From Thermohahella caldifontis (GTDB lineage Bacteria > Pseudomonadota > Gammaproteobacteria > Pseudomonadales > Oleiphilaceae), in contig NZ_CP154858.1 in NCBI RefSeq assembly GCF_041153465.1, positions 372,001 to 436,000 of the forward strand: DNA of 64,000 bases, read 5' to 3'. The position numbers and the translations under genes were made by a program. Under the pieces are notes generated by a model. The model searched no databases. It worked only from the letters and a program-made list of their open reading frames with translations, and was not told where the DNA came from. Below are positions 51,729 through 61,424 of the stretch, one piece after another; positions within the stretch are counted from its first letter, which is position 1; the number at the start of each line of letters is the position of its first letter.

Positions 51729-53876
51729 TCAGGCAGCTTCCAGATACGCCAGAAGCGCCTTCCGCCAGGCGTTTTCGGCTGCCGAAGGATGACCATGGTC
51801 AAACAGCCGGCACAGATCAGCCCAGTTGCGCTGCTGGAGAACCCGCGCCACCGTCCAGCGGCGGAATTCGGGGGCCAGACGTCTCCAGGTGCCGGTTTCT
51901 ACCTGAAGAATCAGCCATTCCCTCAGCTGGGGCAGTACCTGATCCAGCGGTCGCTGTCCGCGCGCGTAGGCCAGCAGCTGGCGTGGCGGCGAATCGGGCC
52001 AGGGTGAGGGATCGCGGGACAGGGAGCAGAGCAACTCATCCAGCAGGCCGGGTGCGGCATGGGCCAGCGCCGTCGGCCCATAGGTCTGAAGCGTCGCTTC
52101 CAGGGCACGTTGCGCCTGAGTCGCACAGCCAAAGGACTGGAAACAGCGGATCACCCCCACGGCATGAGACGCGGTCCAGGTGTCCTGCCGGGTGCCGAGA
52201 TAGAAGGCATCGAAGTGCTGCCGGTGCCAGAAACGCAGGACCCGCTCGTCCCCGGCAAACACGGCGCCTGCACCGGCCAGCCCGGGGTATTCTGCATTCA
52301 GATGCTGAACCAGCTTGTGCAGCAGCAAGGAGCCCACGCCCATGTTCTGGCAGCGCGGGTGCACTGCAATGCGCATGATCCGCGCCCACAGGTGTTTCAG
52401 TGGTGCCTTGTCCACACTGATCTGTGTCAGCAACTGGGGCAGGACATGGCCACGGGGCCGCCTGCGCCCTTCCGTAATCGCCTCAATCAGTTCCGGATCA
52501 CCCAGAGCGCCTTCGAGGACGAACCAGCCAAGGCCCACCACCTCATCCCCGCTGAAAGCGGCGAAGAGCCGGCCTGAGGGGGCATCGAGCAGAACCTTCA
52601 GATCGTCAGGCGTGGTGCGGTAATGGGCTTCGCGCAGCAGGGTAAAACAGTGTTCCAGCAAGCGCTCGTCCGCATCCAGCTCGGATGCGGGAATGGCTCT
52701 GAAAGTGAGCAGTGTGTCGCCGCTGACCTGCACATCGGGCAATGGCGTCTGCTGGAGGAAGAGCCGATTGCACCAGGCTTCAAGCGGATCGCCGGCAGAC
52801 CAGCGCATGGGGTATGCCAGTTCCAGCGTGCGCAGTTGCGGGCAGATGGCCCGGATACCCGGTTCCACCCTCAGACGGAATCCCTGCCCGCTGCCTTCAT
52901 AACCACAGGTTGTAGTGGCCAGTGCCACACGTCTGTAATGGCGGACAAGTTGCAGAACGACCGGGGCCGGCATGGCGGCCGCTTCATCAATCAGCAGCAG
53001 ATCTGCATCCGGAAGATCGCGCAGCAAGGCGTCCGGTGTCATGAAGGTCAGGTGGGGATGAGTCGGCATGCCGGACTGCTGTTCAAAATGGCGCAGCAGG
53101 TTTTGTACGGCCAGCTTGTCCGGTGCAGTGACCAGAATCCGGGCTTCCGGTCTGGACGTCAGAATGCGTGCCGCCGCAATCCCCATGGCGGCGGACTTGC
53201 CACGGCCCCGGTCAGCCATCAGGACCAGCGGGCGGCGGGCACGCTGGGACATCAGCCGCACAAGGGCTTCGATGGCTTCGGATTGCGTTACGGCCGTGTC
53301 ACGCATCACCACGGGCAGACGCGCGGGAGCCTCCGGTGTCACGCGCCAGATGACACCCTTTTCCGACAGGACCAGTACCGGGAAAGGACTCTGTGCGACC
53401 TGGGTTCTGAATCGCTGCAGAAAGAGCCCGTTGCCCGAATCGGGCCGGGAAGGCCAGGCCAGCAGTCGTTCCAGATCCCGGTCGGATTCGGGGCGCCAGC
53501 GCATCATGTCGGGCATCAGCACACACCAGACACCACCCCCTCTTACCCAGCCCTGGCTGGCAGCCAGCGCATTGGCAATGAGCCCCTGACGCACGTCCAC
53601 AATGACCCGCTCAAACTCCTGGCCGAGATATTGGCGAAAATTTTCGGGGGGTGTGCGGGGCGTTGCCATGACCGGCAGTCCGGCAGCGGAAAGCAACAAC
53701 CCGCCACCCGGACACAGGGCTTCAAGGCCTTCCAGAAAGGCGGGCAACAAGGCTTCGGAGTGAACTTCCACCCAAAGCGGCAAGCGGAAACCTTCGCGGC
53801 GGCACTGAGCCAGAATGGGTGACAGGGCGCTCAGCTCGTCAGCCAGCACTTCATGACCAAAAACACTGAAACTCAA
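51729..53876 (-). CDS. tmcA: tRNA(Met) cytidine acetyltransferase TmcA
   Basis: TmcA makes N4-acetylcytidine at the wobble base of elongator tRNA-Met, using ATP and acetyl-CoA. The 715-residue protein has an N-terminal DUF1726 domain, an RNA-helicase-like module with Walker A LMADRGRGKSAAMG and Walker B DLLLIDEAAAMP, a GNAT acetyltransferase domain (about residues 395-560, with RIAVHPRCQNMGVGSLLLHKL in part) and a C-terminal tRNA-binding domain. The start overlaps the preceding small gene by 4 bases. Confidence 0.95.
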   Translation of the reverse strand: MSFSVFGHEVLADELSALSPILAQCRREGFRLPLWVEVHSEALLPAFLEGLEALCPGGGLLLSAAGLPVMATPRTPPENFRQYLGQEFERVIVDVRQGLIANALAASQGWVRGGGVWCVLMPDMMRWRPESDRDLERLLAWPSRPDSGNGLFLQRFRTQVAQSPFPVLVLSEKGVIWRVTPEAPARLPVVMRDTAVTQSEAIEALVRLMSQRARRPLVLMADRGRGKSAAMGIAAARILTSRPEARILVTAPDKLAVQNLLRHFEQQSGMPTHPHLTFMTPDALLRDLPDADLLLIDEAAAMPAPVVLQLVRHYRRVALATTTCGYEGSGQGFRLRVEPGIRAICPQLRTLELAYPMRWSAGDPLEAWCNRLFLQQTPLPDVQVSGDTLLTFRAIPASELDADERLLEHCFTLLREAHYRTTPDDLKVLLDAPSGRLFAAFSGDEVVGLGWFVLEGALGDPELIEAITEGRRRPRGHVLPQLLTQISVDKAPLKHLWARIMRIAVHPRCQNMGVGSLLLHKLVQHLNAEYPGLAGAGAVFAGDERVLRFWHRQHFDAFYLGTRQDTWTASHAVGVIRCFQSFGCATQAQRALEATLQTYGPTALAHAAPGLLDELLCSLSRDPSPWPDSPPRQLLAYARGQRPLDQVLPQLREWLILQVETGTWRRLAPEFRRWTVARVLQQRNWADLCRLFDHGHPSAAENAWRKALLAYLEAA

Positions 53877-54151
53877 ACGGCCTGATACTCCGGCTTGTCA
53901 GGGCGGGGGCGACGATCCGTCCCGAGCCACTTGATTACAAAAACAGCGTGCCCGGTTTCAGCGAAGCTTTCCTTCATGACGCAACTAACGGCATGATTCA
54001 CTGCATCAAATTCCCCGAATACCTGGGTGCTGATCCGGTTTGGCAGAACCTCGATATCAGGGAACGACTGCAGCCGGGCGATGACCTTGCGGACCCGTTC
54101 AGCAAAATCGTCCTGCAGCGGATAGAAACTCAGTTCAGCAGAAACCAGCAT
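53873..54151 (-). CDS. YkoF/MTH1187-like small protein
   Basis: The ATG at 54151 gives 92 residues beginning MLVSAELSFYPL; a GTG 9 bases upstream is an alternative. The sequence pattern (FYPLQDDFAERVRKVIARLQ, then VLPNRISTQVFGEFDAV) fits the ferredoxin-like fold of the YkoF / MTH1187 thiamine-binding-like group. The role here is unknown. It overlaps tmcA by 4 bases, so the two are co-expressed. Confidence 0.72.
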   Translation of the reverse strand: MLVSAELSFYPLQDDFAERVRKVIARLQSFPDIEVLPNRISTQVFGEFDAVNHAVSCVMKESFAETGHAVFVIKWLGTDRRPRPDKPEYQAV

Positions 54152-54303
54152 GGCGGGCACCTGTATCGTCCATTTGGATGAGATCGCTATGATACCCGTT
54201 TTGTCCGGCGGTCAGAAGTGCGACGCACAAAAAATGTGCAGCAAGTGGTGTGATTCGCTTTTCGCAGCCGGGAGCCAGGCCCGAAATTATACTTTTTGGA
54301 CTA

Positions 54304-54331
54304 TTGCCCCGGTGGTTTCGGCTTTGATAAT
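54304..54331 (+). promoter_or_regulatory. Candidate sigma-70 promoter for the type VI secretion genes
   Basis: TTGCCC (54304-54309), 16 bases, GATAAT (54326-54331), 52 bases before the tagH start. It lies in a 232-base gap that is more AT-rich than its surroundings. No sigma-54 site was found here, unlike many H2-type clusters. Confidence 0.45.
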
Positions 54332-54383
54332 TTAATCCGCGTTGCAGGACGCATCATTCCCATCACTCAAGGAAGAGGTCAGT

Positions 54384-55416
54384 ATGGAACTGGTATTGTG
54401 CATATCCCGCCATCCCGAAGGCGTTGAAATTCCTCACTCCCGTTATACGTTCGATCTGCTTGGCGGCGTCATTGGTCGTGGTCAGGATTGCGACTGGGTG
54501 CTTCCGGATCCCAGACGTATCCTGTCTTCCCATCACGCGCTGGTGGGCGTGGAGAACCGCTGCTTTTTCATCGAGGATACGTCCACCAACGGTGTTTACG
54601 TCAATCAGTCATCCCGGCCTCTGGGGCGGAACCAGCGGCATGTGCTGTGCAGCGGGGATACGTTGCGCATGGGTGAATATGTGCTGGATGTGGTGGCGAC
54701 CGGAAAGGAAGAAACCCGGCATTCCGACATGCCGGCCGCTGAGCCGGAGCCAGAACCGGTCGCGGCTTCCGGTCTGGCGCATGGGGCAGATTTCGGCCCC
54801 ACCGATTTTTCCCCGCGGAACCGGAAGCGAAGGCTGAGCCGGTGGCCACGATTGCCCCGCAGGAGCCCCCCGGGGACGTGCCCGTGAACCGGTCGCATCA
54901 CAGTCCGTGTCGTCGGAACAGGCATACCGGGAAATGAGTGCGGATACGGCCTGGTCCCTGTTTGTCCGCGAACTGGGTATCGAGGATTATCTGCGGTTGC
55001 GTGAATCGGAAGACACCGTCCGGCAGCTTGCCCGGGTTTACCGCAGTGCACTCCGCGTGATCCTGAAGCTGTTGAGCGAGGAGGCGGCATTTTACCGTCG
55101 TCATCACCTGACGCCACCGGACGAAGGCGCTTCCGAGGTCAATCCCATGCGCATCTCGGTCAACGAACGCCAGCTCCTTCAGCAACTGATCTTTGACCGG
55201 CAGCCCGAATGCATGGATATCGAACATACCATGCAGGACACCTGTGAAGGCCTCACGCGCCACATGCATGCCCTCGAAGCAGTGGTGGCGAGTCTTTGCC
55301 CGAGGAAGGCCTTCAGTGGCCGGGACGGCTCGGTGAAACGTGAAAGACAACGGGCACAATGGCTCGAACAGATCATGCGTGAACGTTATTTTGCCAAGGA
55401 CAGGGAGAAAGCCTGA
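54384..55416 (+). CDS. tagH: T6SS FHA-domain protein TagH/Fha, interrupted by two frameshifts
   Basis: TagH/Fha recognises phosphothreonine and controls type VI assembly downstream of the kinase. The first 105 residues are an FHA domain (GVIGRGQDCDWVLPDPRR, SSHHALV, DTSTNGVYVN). The frame then breaks at TTTTTCCCC (54806-54814) and again at CCCCCCGGGG (54866-54875). One extra base at each site joins FHA, a Pro/Glu/Ala linker (AEPEAKAEPVATIAPQEP) and the C-terminal domain (WSLFVRELGIEDYL to FAKDREKA) into a protein of about 344 residues. Both breaks are homopolymer losses, so assembly error is the first explanation; real inactivation remains possible. Confidence 0.88.
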
Positions 55417-55417
55417 C

Positions 55418-55897
55418 GTGACCGGTCTCAGACATCATTTGGCCGTGCTTGTCTGGATTCTGGCAAGTCTGGCGATGACAGGCTGTGCCGGCTGGATCAG
55501 GTCGGACACCACCAAGCTGGATCTGAGAATGACCGCCGGTGCGGATCTCAATCCCGATCTCAGCGGGCGACCTTCTCCGGTAGTCATCCGGATCTTCGAG
55601 CTCAAGGCGCCCTCACTTTTTGCAAATGCGGATTTTGTCGCCCTCTACGAGTACACTCAGGATACGCTGGGGGTTGACTTGGTGCGTTCCGAGGAGCTGG
55701 TGCTGGCGCCTGGCGAATCTCGGCATTTCAAGTATGCCCTGGCACCGGAGACCAATTTTGTGGGGGTCATGGCAGCCTACCGGGATATCAGTCAGGCGAA
55801 CTGGCGACAGATCTTGCCGGTTGCCGCCGGTGAACGAAACAAGGCACAGTTGATCATGGATGCACGGGGTATTTCGGCCGTTGGTGCCGGTCAATAG
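55418..55897 (+). CDS. tssJ: T6SS outer-membrane lipoprotein TssJ
   Basis: TssJ is the outer-membrane anchor of the T6SS trans-envelope complex and binds TssM. GTG at 55418, just after the tagH stop and a CAGGGAG sequence, gives 159 residues with a lipoprotein signal ending LAMTGC. The mature part has the family pattern KLDLRMTAGADLNPD, then SPVVIRIFELKAPSLFANADF and NWRQILPVAAGERN. It precedes tssK by 29 bases. Confidence 0.93.
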   Translation: MTGLRHHLAVLVWILASLAMTGCAGWIRSDTTKLDLRMTAGADLNPDLSGRPSPVVIRIFELKAPSLFANADFVALYEYTQDTLGVDLVRSEELVLAPGESRHFKYALAPETNFVGVMAAYRDISQANWRQILPVAAGERNKAQLIMDARGISAVGAGQ

Positions 55898-55926
55898 AAA
55901 AGCGCGCTGCAGGGAGCAGACGGATC

Positions 55927-57246
55927 ATGGAATCGATCGTGTGGTCAGAGGGCTTGCTGCTCAAGCCACACCATTTTCAACAGCAGGATGCACTGCACCG
56001 CGATGCACTGACACAGCGGACACGGTGGGTGTGCAGTGATCTTTGGGGCGTTGCGGAGCTTGAGGTCAGCCAGAATCAGCTGGAAAACGGTATTGTTGAA
56101 CTGACACGCCTGCAGGCGCTGTTTCCCGATGGCACCGCGATTGACCTGCATGGCGCGGAGGCACGGAGGCTTTCCGTTTCCGTGCAGGAAGCACCCGTCA
56201 CCGTATGGCTGGTCCTGCCAGCGGAGGGTCAGGTTCGTCTGGACGAAGATCAGGCCGGGCGAGACGCACCCCGACAGGTTGTCTGGCGGACCGTTGCCAG
56301 CGATGTGCAGGATGGTGCCGGTGAGGAGGAGATCGCCTTCTCCCGCCCGAATCCGCACTTGTCCTTGTCGCCGCCGGACAGTTCTCAGACCGGCTTACCC
56401 ATCCTCAGAGTTTCGGCCATCCTGGGGCAGGACGTGTTGCGCCTTGATCACGGATTCATTCCGCCGGTGCTCAATGCCAACCGGGTTGAGCCCGTGCGGG
56501 CACCGCTTGCGGAATTGCTGGCCCTGCTGGAGCGCAGAAGCCAGCAGTTGGGACATCTGATCCGGCGCAGTCGCGTCAGTCTGGCGGCCCGCCTCAACGA
56601 AACCCTGGCCCTGGCCGCCGTCAACCGTGCGCTGTCGGCCGGTCGCTTTCTCGCATCGCGACGCAGCGCCCTGCTGACGGATCATCTGCAATGGCTCCTT
56701 GCTCTTGCAGCGGATCTGGCTGCGCTGGAAGGACAATCTTTCCCGGACGAAACATTGCCCGATTATGATCACGCCCGACCGGGCGATGTGCTCGAGGTCC
56801 TGTTGCCGCGCATCCGGCAGGCGCTGGCCGGTATTTACCAGTCACGGGCCACATCCGTTGAAATCCGGGCGAGCAAACCCGGCTGGCATCTGGCGACCTT
56901 TCAGGACAGCGGCCTGTTGCGCGGTGCGGACATCGTTCTGGCCATCAAGGCCGATCTGGGTGGGCAGCAATTTTCGCGGGTGGTCAGGCAGCAAATCAAG
57001 ATTGCCGCACCCGGTGCCCTCAGGGATCTTGTGTCGCTTCAGCTGCCAGGCATGGAGCTGGCCCCCCTCACCGTGATACCCGCTGATCTGCCCACGCTCA
57101 ACGGATATCACTACTTTACGCTGTCTCAGGAGGGGCGTTTCTGGAAGGACGTCCTGGATGAGTCGGCGCTGGCCATACACGTATCCGGTGACATCCCCGG
57201 GCTGGATCTGGCCATGTGGTCAGTGCGCCGGTCGGCAGCAGACTGA
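55927..57246 (+). CDS. tssK: T6SS baseplate protein TssK
   Basis: TssK links the baseplate to the membrane complex. The 439-residue protein starts with the highly conserved WSEGLLLKPHHFQQQDALH. It has the shoulder and neck domains (about residues 1-180 and 180-310) and the C-terminal head domain that binds TssL/TssM (YHYFTLSQEGRFWKDVLDES). Length and motifs are standard. Confidence 0.96.
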   Translation: MESIVWSEGLLLKPHHFQQQDALHRDALTQRTRWVCSDLWGVAELEVSQNQLENGIVELTRLQALFPDGTAIDLHGAEARRLSVSVQEAPVTVWLVLPAEGQVRLDEDQAGRDAPRQVVWRTVASDVQDGAGEEEIAFSRPNPHLSLSPPDSSQTGLPILRVSAILGQDVLRLDHGFIPPVLNANRVEPVRAPLAELLALLERRSQQLGHLIRRSRVSLAARLNETLALAAVNRALSAGRFLASRRSALLTDHLQWLLALAADLAALEGQSFPDETLPDYDHARPGDVLEVLLPRIRQALAGIYQSRATSVEIRASKPGWHLATFQDSGLLRGADIVLAIKADLGGQQFSRVVRQQIKIAAPGALRDLVSLQLPGMELAPLTVIPADLPTLNGYHYFTLSQEGRFWKDVLDESALAIHVSGDIPGLDLAMWSVRRSAAD

Positions 57247-57277
57247 AAGCATCAGCATAATCTGGAGAAGTCGCATC

Positions 57278-58141
57278 ATGGATGAGCGTACTGTTTTTCT
57301 TCCCGACATCGTGGCAGACGACCGTACCGAGTTTGCCAGGGATGATCAGGGCTGGGCACACCCCTCGGGGTATGGCGAACCGGACTTTACGGGCGAGTCA
57401 GGCCCGTCCATGGGCATGTGGCTCAACAAGCCTTTCGTGCATGTGGAAAACCACGATCGGGCACTCGGCCGCAATGTGCTGGCGGATGCCGCTCAACCCT
57501 TGTTCAACCACCTGCAGATATTGCTTGAAGGGGGGGCATTGAAGCAGCCGCGGGCCACGCTGAAGGACGACATCGAACTGTTCGAGCGTGCCGTTCATGA
57601 ATGCGGCATCGAATGGCCGCGCATCCGTCTGGCGCGTTATGTGCTGTGCACATTTGCTGATGAAGTGCTGGGTGTGCAGGGACTGACCCGAAGCGGAGAG
57701 GAAACGCTGCTCTTTCATTTTCACCAGGAAACCTGGGGCGGGGAAGGCGTTTTCTGGGCGCTCAGACGGTGCTGCGAGCAGGCCGTCGATCACTGGATGG
57801 AAATCGAGCTGATCTACTTTTGTCTGACCATGGGATTTCAGGGGCAGTTCCGGCGCGAGAAAAATGGCCTGCAGCAAGTGGAGCGGTTGCGGACCATGCT
57901 GTGGGGCGTCCTGCAGCGACTCGGCCGGGTCGCTGCGCCCAATCCCCTTGCACAGATACCGCCCATGGCGCCGGTCAGGGTCTCCCGTAGTCAGGTGTTG
58001 CTGCCCGTCCTGTTCATGGTGATCCTTGTCCTGTCGGCGGGTGTGGTGTTCGTCAGCAGGACGGATACGGAGTCGGAAGTGAATGCATTGGCAGCCCGGC
58101 TGAGTGCGCTCAATCAGACCCTCGGGGAGGCAGCAAAATGA
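57278..58141 (+). CDS. tssL: T6SS membrane protein TssL (DotU family)
   Basis: TssL is an inner-membrane partner of TssM. The ATG at 57278 follows TGGAG and gives 287 residues: a cytoplasmic DotU domain (ANKPFVH-type NKPFVHVENHD, then LARYVLCTFADEVL and YFCLTMGFQGQFR) and a C-terminal transmembrane helix (LPVLFMVILVLSAGVVFV). There is no OmpA-like peptidoglycan-binding extension. It overlaps tssM by 4 bases. Confidence 0.94.
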   Translation: MDERTVFLPDIVADDRTEFARDDQGWAHPSGYGEPDFTGESGPSMGMWLNKPFVHVENHDRALGRNVLADAAQPLFNHLQILLEGGALKQPRATLKDDIELFERAVHECGIEWPRIRLARYVLCTFADEVLGVQGLTRSGEETLLFHFHQETWGGEGVFWALRRCCEQAVDHWMEIELIYFCLTMGFQGQFRREKNGLQQVERLRTMLWGVLQRLGRVAAPNPLAQIPPMAPVRVSRSQVLLPVLFMVILVLSAGVVFVSRTDTESEVNALAARLSALNQTLGEAAK

Positions 58142-61100
58142 TCGGTAACCGGATGCGTCGCAGGCCGCTGCTCCGACCGCTGGCGGAGGGGAAGGGACGC
58201 GTTTCCCTGATTCTGGTGCTCTTGTCGGCCATTCTGATCCTGCTCTTCGGTCAGCATCTGATCTGGGCCGGTCAGGCACCCCTGGCCCCTGCCGGATGGC
58301 GCATGCTGGTGGCGGCGCTGCTGTTGCTGGCATGGGCCGTGTATTACGGCTTGCGTTATGTTGTACCGCGCCAGACCGCAGCGGATCTGGATCGTCAGGG
58401 CATGGAAGCCCGTCTTGAGCGGGAGGCCCGGCAGATACACCGTCATCTGACAAGACAGCGCTGTCTGGACAGTCTGGGCAGGCGACCGCATATCCGGCGT
58501 CATCTGTGGATTCTCAATGTGGCGGATGCGGATCTTGAGAGCGCATTGTGTCTGTCAGGACGCCGGCGCCTCATTCACGAGAGTCACGCACTCGGTGTTC
58601 GCGTCGTCGAGATCGGTTCCTTGCGTTGTCTCGTCGCACGCGAAACCGGTGATTCGGCCTTGCAGTCCCGGCAGGACAGCGTGACGGCAATTCTGGCCAG
58701 GGTACTTTATTCAGGGACAAGGCCGGCCCCGGATGCGGTACTCTGGCAGGTGAAGGCTCAGGATCTCATTCATGATGAAAATCAGTGCCTGATGCAACTG
58801 GGGAGACTGAACGAAGCCGTGGCATCCCGAACCGCCACGCCCGTGCCGCTGATGATCTGGATGACCGGGCTGGACACGTTGCAGGGCAGCGAAGTGGTTT
58901 GGAGTCCCCGGCGTCGCGAAGTGAGCGGTTTCGATTTTGATACCGGCACAGATCAACTCATCGTGAACTGGCATCAGGGGGCACAGGTTGTTTTCGAGCG
59001 TACCCGGGGGGCGGTGCACGATGTGCTGGCCTCGGAGACGGATCCGGCCGTACGCATGCGCGGACTGCGGTTTCTGGCCGAGATTCACGAACTCCTGAAC
59101 AGCATGGAGCGCGTGCTGTTTCGGCTGGGCAACGACGTCGCAGTGAATGTTCTGAAACCCGTAACCTTTGCGCTCGGAGAATGTGCACAGCGGTTTGCGG
59201 ATGCGTCCGCACATCCGGTACTTTCCCGTATTCCGCTCCCGGGTCAGGGGCATGAGCGTGCACGCTGGCGGAAGTGGGGACTCGGCCTGGCGTGGCTGAG
59301 TGCTGCCACGGCCTCCGCTGCCTTTGCGACCATCAGCTGGCAGGATCGGCAGGCTGCCCACTCAATTCTCCTGCCGCTATCAGACGCTGTGGATCAGCAG
59401 GCGGAGGCGGATCGGGGAGCGGCCCTTGCAAGCCTGAGGTCCTGGGATTCCCTGAGATCACAGGTCGCTGCTGCCATGAAAGAGACCACGGTTTCGCTTG
59501 ATGCACTGGACGGTCCGCTCAGTGCCGGCTATGCGTCTCGCCTGGTCCGGGCGCTTTCGGAAGACGGAGAGGCCTGGATTCTCGGGCAGGTCCGTCAGGC
59601 AGACCGGAATTATCAGACGCTTTCACGACTCAGCCGCATGGTGGCTGCATTTGAGGGGCAGGGCGAGTGGTCAGATACACTCCGTCAGGCATGGCTGGCG
59701 CCTTGGGCGGACGAACCGGCCGCCGCGCGCTGGCTGAATGACTACATTGCGCTCGGGCACAAGGCTGCCATGCCGGATGCCAGAGCGGCATTGCTTGAAG
59801 CCATGTCGGAAGTGCCCCTTGAAGAGCAGTTGATCGCCCGTCTGCTGGATGAGGAAATGATTGCCCGGATGGGGTACGTGGATACGGAGACATTACTGGG
59901 GCGCGAGGCCAGGAACTGGCTGCGTGATGACCGGGTGATTCGCCTGCCACGCTATTTCACCGCAGCGGGTTATCACACTGCATTTGCGCCGGGATTGGAA
60001 TCCCTGCTGGATGAACTGGAGCAGGAATCAAGACAGATACAGGGTGAAAGCGCTCATTTTCCGCGTGACGCGCTCAAGGCTGCTGCCGAGAATGCATACG
60101 CTGACGCCGTGCAGAAGGCCTGGTCCGCAGCTCTCGATCAGATCGGGATCCGGCGGCCCCGCAATGACGAGCTGGCTGATTATCTTGCCTGGCTGGGCAG
60201 CCGCAGTGATTCGCCGGTGCGCCATCTGTTCGAATCAGTGGTCACGCTGACCGATTACAGTCTGACCACAACCGCCAGCCGGGTCTCGGTTGAAAAGGCC
60301 CTGAGACTCGCATCACTGGGGACGGGCTCTGCTGCACGCCTTGCGGTCAGGGCAAAACGCCTGCAGACAGCGCTGGGCGAAAACGCCATGCCGGCAGACA
60401 AGTCTCTTGATGTTCCCCCGCAACTGAAGGAAGTGCAGCTCCGCTTCAGAGACGTTCAGCAGTGGTTGCCTGGCAACACTGCGGCCGGGCGCTGGGATGC
60501 CCTGGCGGATGTCCTGAAAAAACTGGCTGACGAACTCCGCGAGCAGGCCGACTTGTCACCGTCGGAGCAGTTCACGTCCGCCAGCCGTCAACTGACATCG
60601 GACACCGCTTTCCGTGATTACCGGGCCTGGATGAGTACGGCAAGAAGCTTGCCCGGGCCGGCTCGGGAATGGGTGGTTGCATCCCTTGCGCAGTACCGTG
60701 GCAATCAGGCCGCTGCAGTCAAGTCGCAGATCGCTCAGGCCTACGGTGTGCTTCAGAAGGCATGGCACGAGCAGTTTGAGGGCCGTTATCCGTTCAGTGC
60801 TGAAGGTGGCGATGCGGACATGGCGTCGCTGGAGCGGTTTTTCGGGCCCAAGGGGGATCTGTCCCGCTTTATCGAGACCTATGTTCAACCGTTCGCCATC
60901 AAGAACAATGCCGGTTATCGGAACAAGGGTGGGGCCGGATCGCTGGGCTTCTCGAATCGCGCGCTGGCAGTGTTCACCTGGGCCGATGCCTTGCGGAATA
61001 CGCTATTCGACGAGAGTGGTACATTCCATGTGGGCATGACATGGCGCCCGCAGTATCTGGATGCCAACCTGAGCATGTTCGGGTTGAGCGTTTATGATGA

Positions 61101-61413
61101 AAGTCTGACCTACCGGCACGGTCCGCTGCTCAGGAAAAGTACGATCTGGACCGCGGGGGATGACCCGGAGCGGGCGGTGGTCAGACTGGTGGATTACAAC
61201 GGGCTGACCTACCACGAAGCCTTCGAGGGCCCTTGGGCGCTGCACCGCATGTTCATGCGCTTCCGTCCCAGGCAGATCAGCAGCAGCCGTTATCAGGTCG
61301 AATTCGAGGTACAGGGCCGCCGTGCCGTTTACGATCTGTCTTTCGACAAGCCCGATGCCTGGTCTCTGCTGGCGCAGGCCAGCAGCATCGAACTCGTTCC
61401 CTTGTTTGACTGA
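58138..61413 (+). CDS. tssM: T6SS membrane protein TssM (IcmF family) lacking Walker A
   Basis: TssM spans the inner membrane and periplasm to reach TssJ. The 1091-residue protein has two N-terminal transmembrane helices (about residues 22-40 and 55-73), a cytoplasmic NTPase-like domain, a third helix near residue 385 (GLGLAWLSAATASAAFA), and a long periplasmic region with the C-terminal TssJ-binding beta domain. At the point where family members have a GxxGxGKT loop the sequence reads HLWILNVADADLESAL, so nucleotide binding is probably lost. Otherwise length and layout are normal. Confidence 0.93.
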   Translation: MIGNRMRRRPLLRPLAEGKGRVSLILVLLSAILILLFGQHLIWAGQAPLAPAGWRMLVAALLLLAWAVYYGLRYVVPRQTAADLDRQGMEARLEREARQIHRHLTRQRCLDSLGRRPHIRRHLWILNVADADLESALCLSGRRRLIHESHALGVRVVEIGSLRCLVARETGDSALQSRQDSVTAILARVLYSGTRPAPDAVLWQVKAQDLIHDENQCLMQLGRLNEAVASRTATPVPLMIWMTGLDTLQGSEVVWSPRRREVSGFDFDTGTDQLIVNWHQGAQVVFERTRGAVHDVLASETDPAVRMRGLRFLAEIHELLNSMERVLFRLGNDVAVNVLKPVTFALGECAQRFADASAHPVLSRIPLPGQGHERARWRKWGLGLAWLSAATASAAFATISWQDRQAAHSILLPLSDAVDQQAEADRGAALASLRSWDSLRSQVAAAMKETTVSLDALDGPLSAGYASRLVRALSEDGEAWILGQVRQADRNYQTLSRLSRMVAAFEGQGEWSDTLRQAWLAPWADEPAAARWLNDYIALGHKAAMPDARAALLEAMSEVPLEEQLIARLLDEEMIARMGYVDTETLLGREARNWLRDDRVIRLPRYFTAAGYHTAFAPGLESLLDELEQESRQIQGESAHFPRDALKAAAENAYADAVQKAWSAALDQIGIRRPRNDELADYLAWLGSRSDSPVRHLFESVVTLTDYSLTTTASRVSVEKALRLASLGTGSAARLAVRAKRLQTALGENAMPADKSLDVPPQLKEVQLRFRDVQQWLPGNTAAGRWDALADVLKKLADELREQADLSPSEQFTSASRQLTSDTAFRDYRAWMSTARSLPGPAREWVVASLAQYRGNQAAAVKSQIAQAYGVLQKAWHEQFEGRYPFSAEGGDADMASLERFFGPKGDLSRFIETYVQPFAIKNNAGYRNKGGAGSLGFSNRALAVFTWADALRNTLFDESGTFHVGMTWRPQYLDANLSMFGLSVYDESLTYRHGPLLRKSTIWTAGDDPERAVVRLVDYNGLTYHEAFEGPWALHRMFMRFRPRQISSSRYQVEFEVQGRRAVYDLSFDKPDAWSLLAQASSIELVPLFD

Positions 61414-61424
61414 GGTGCCGGATC

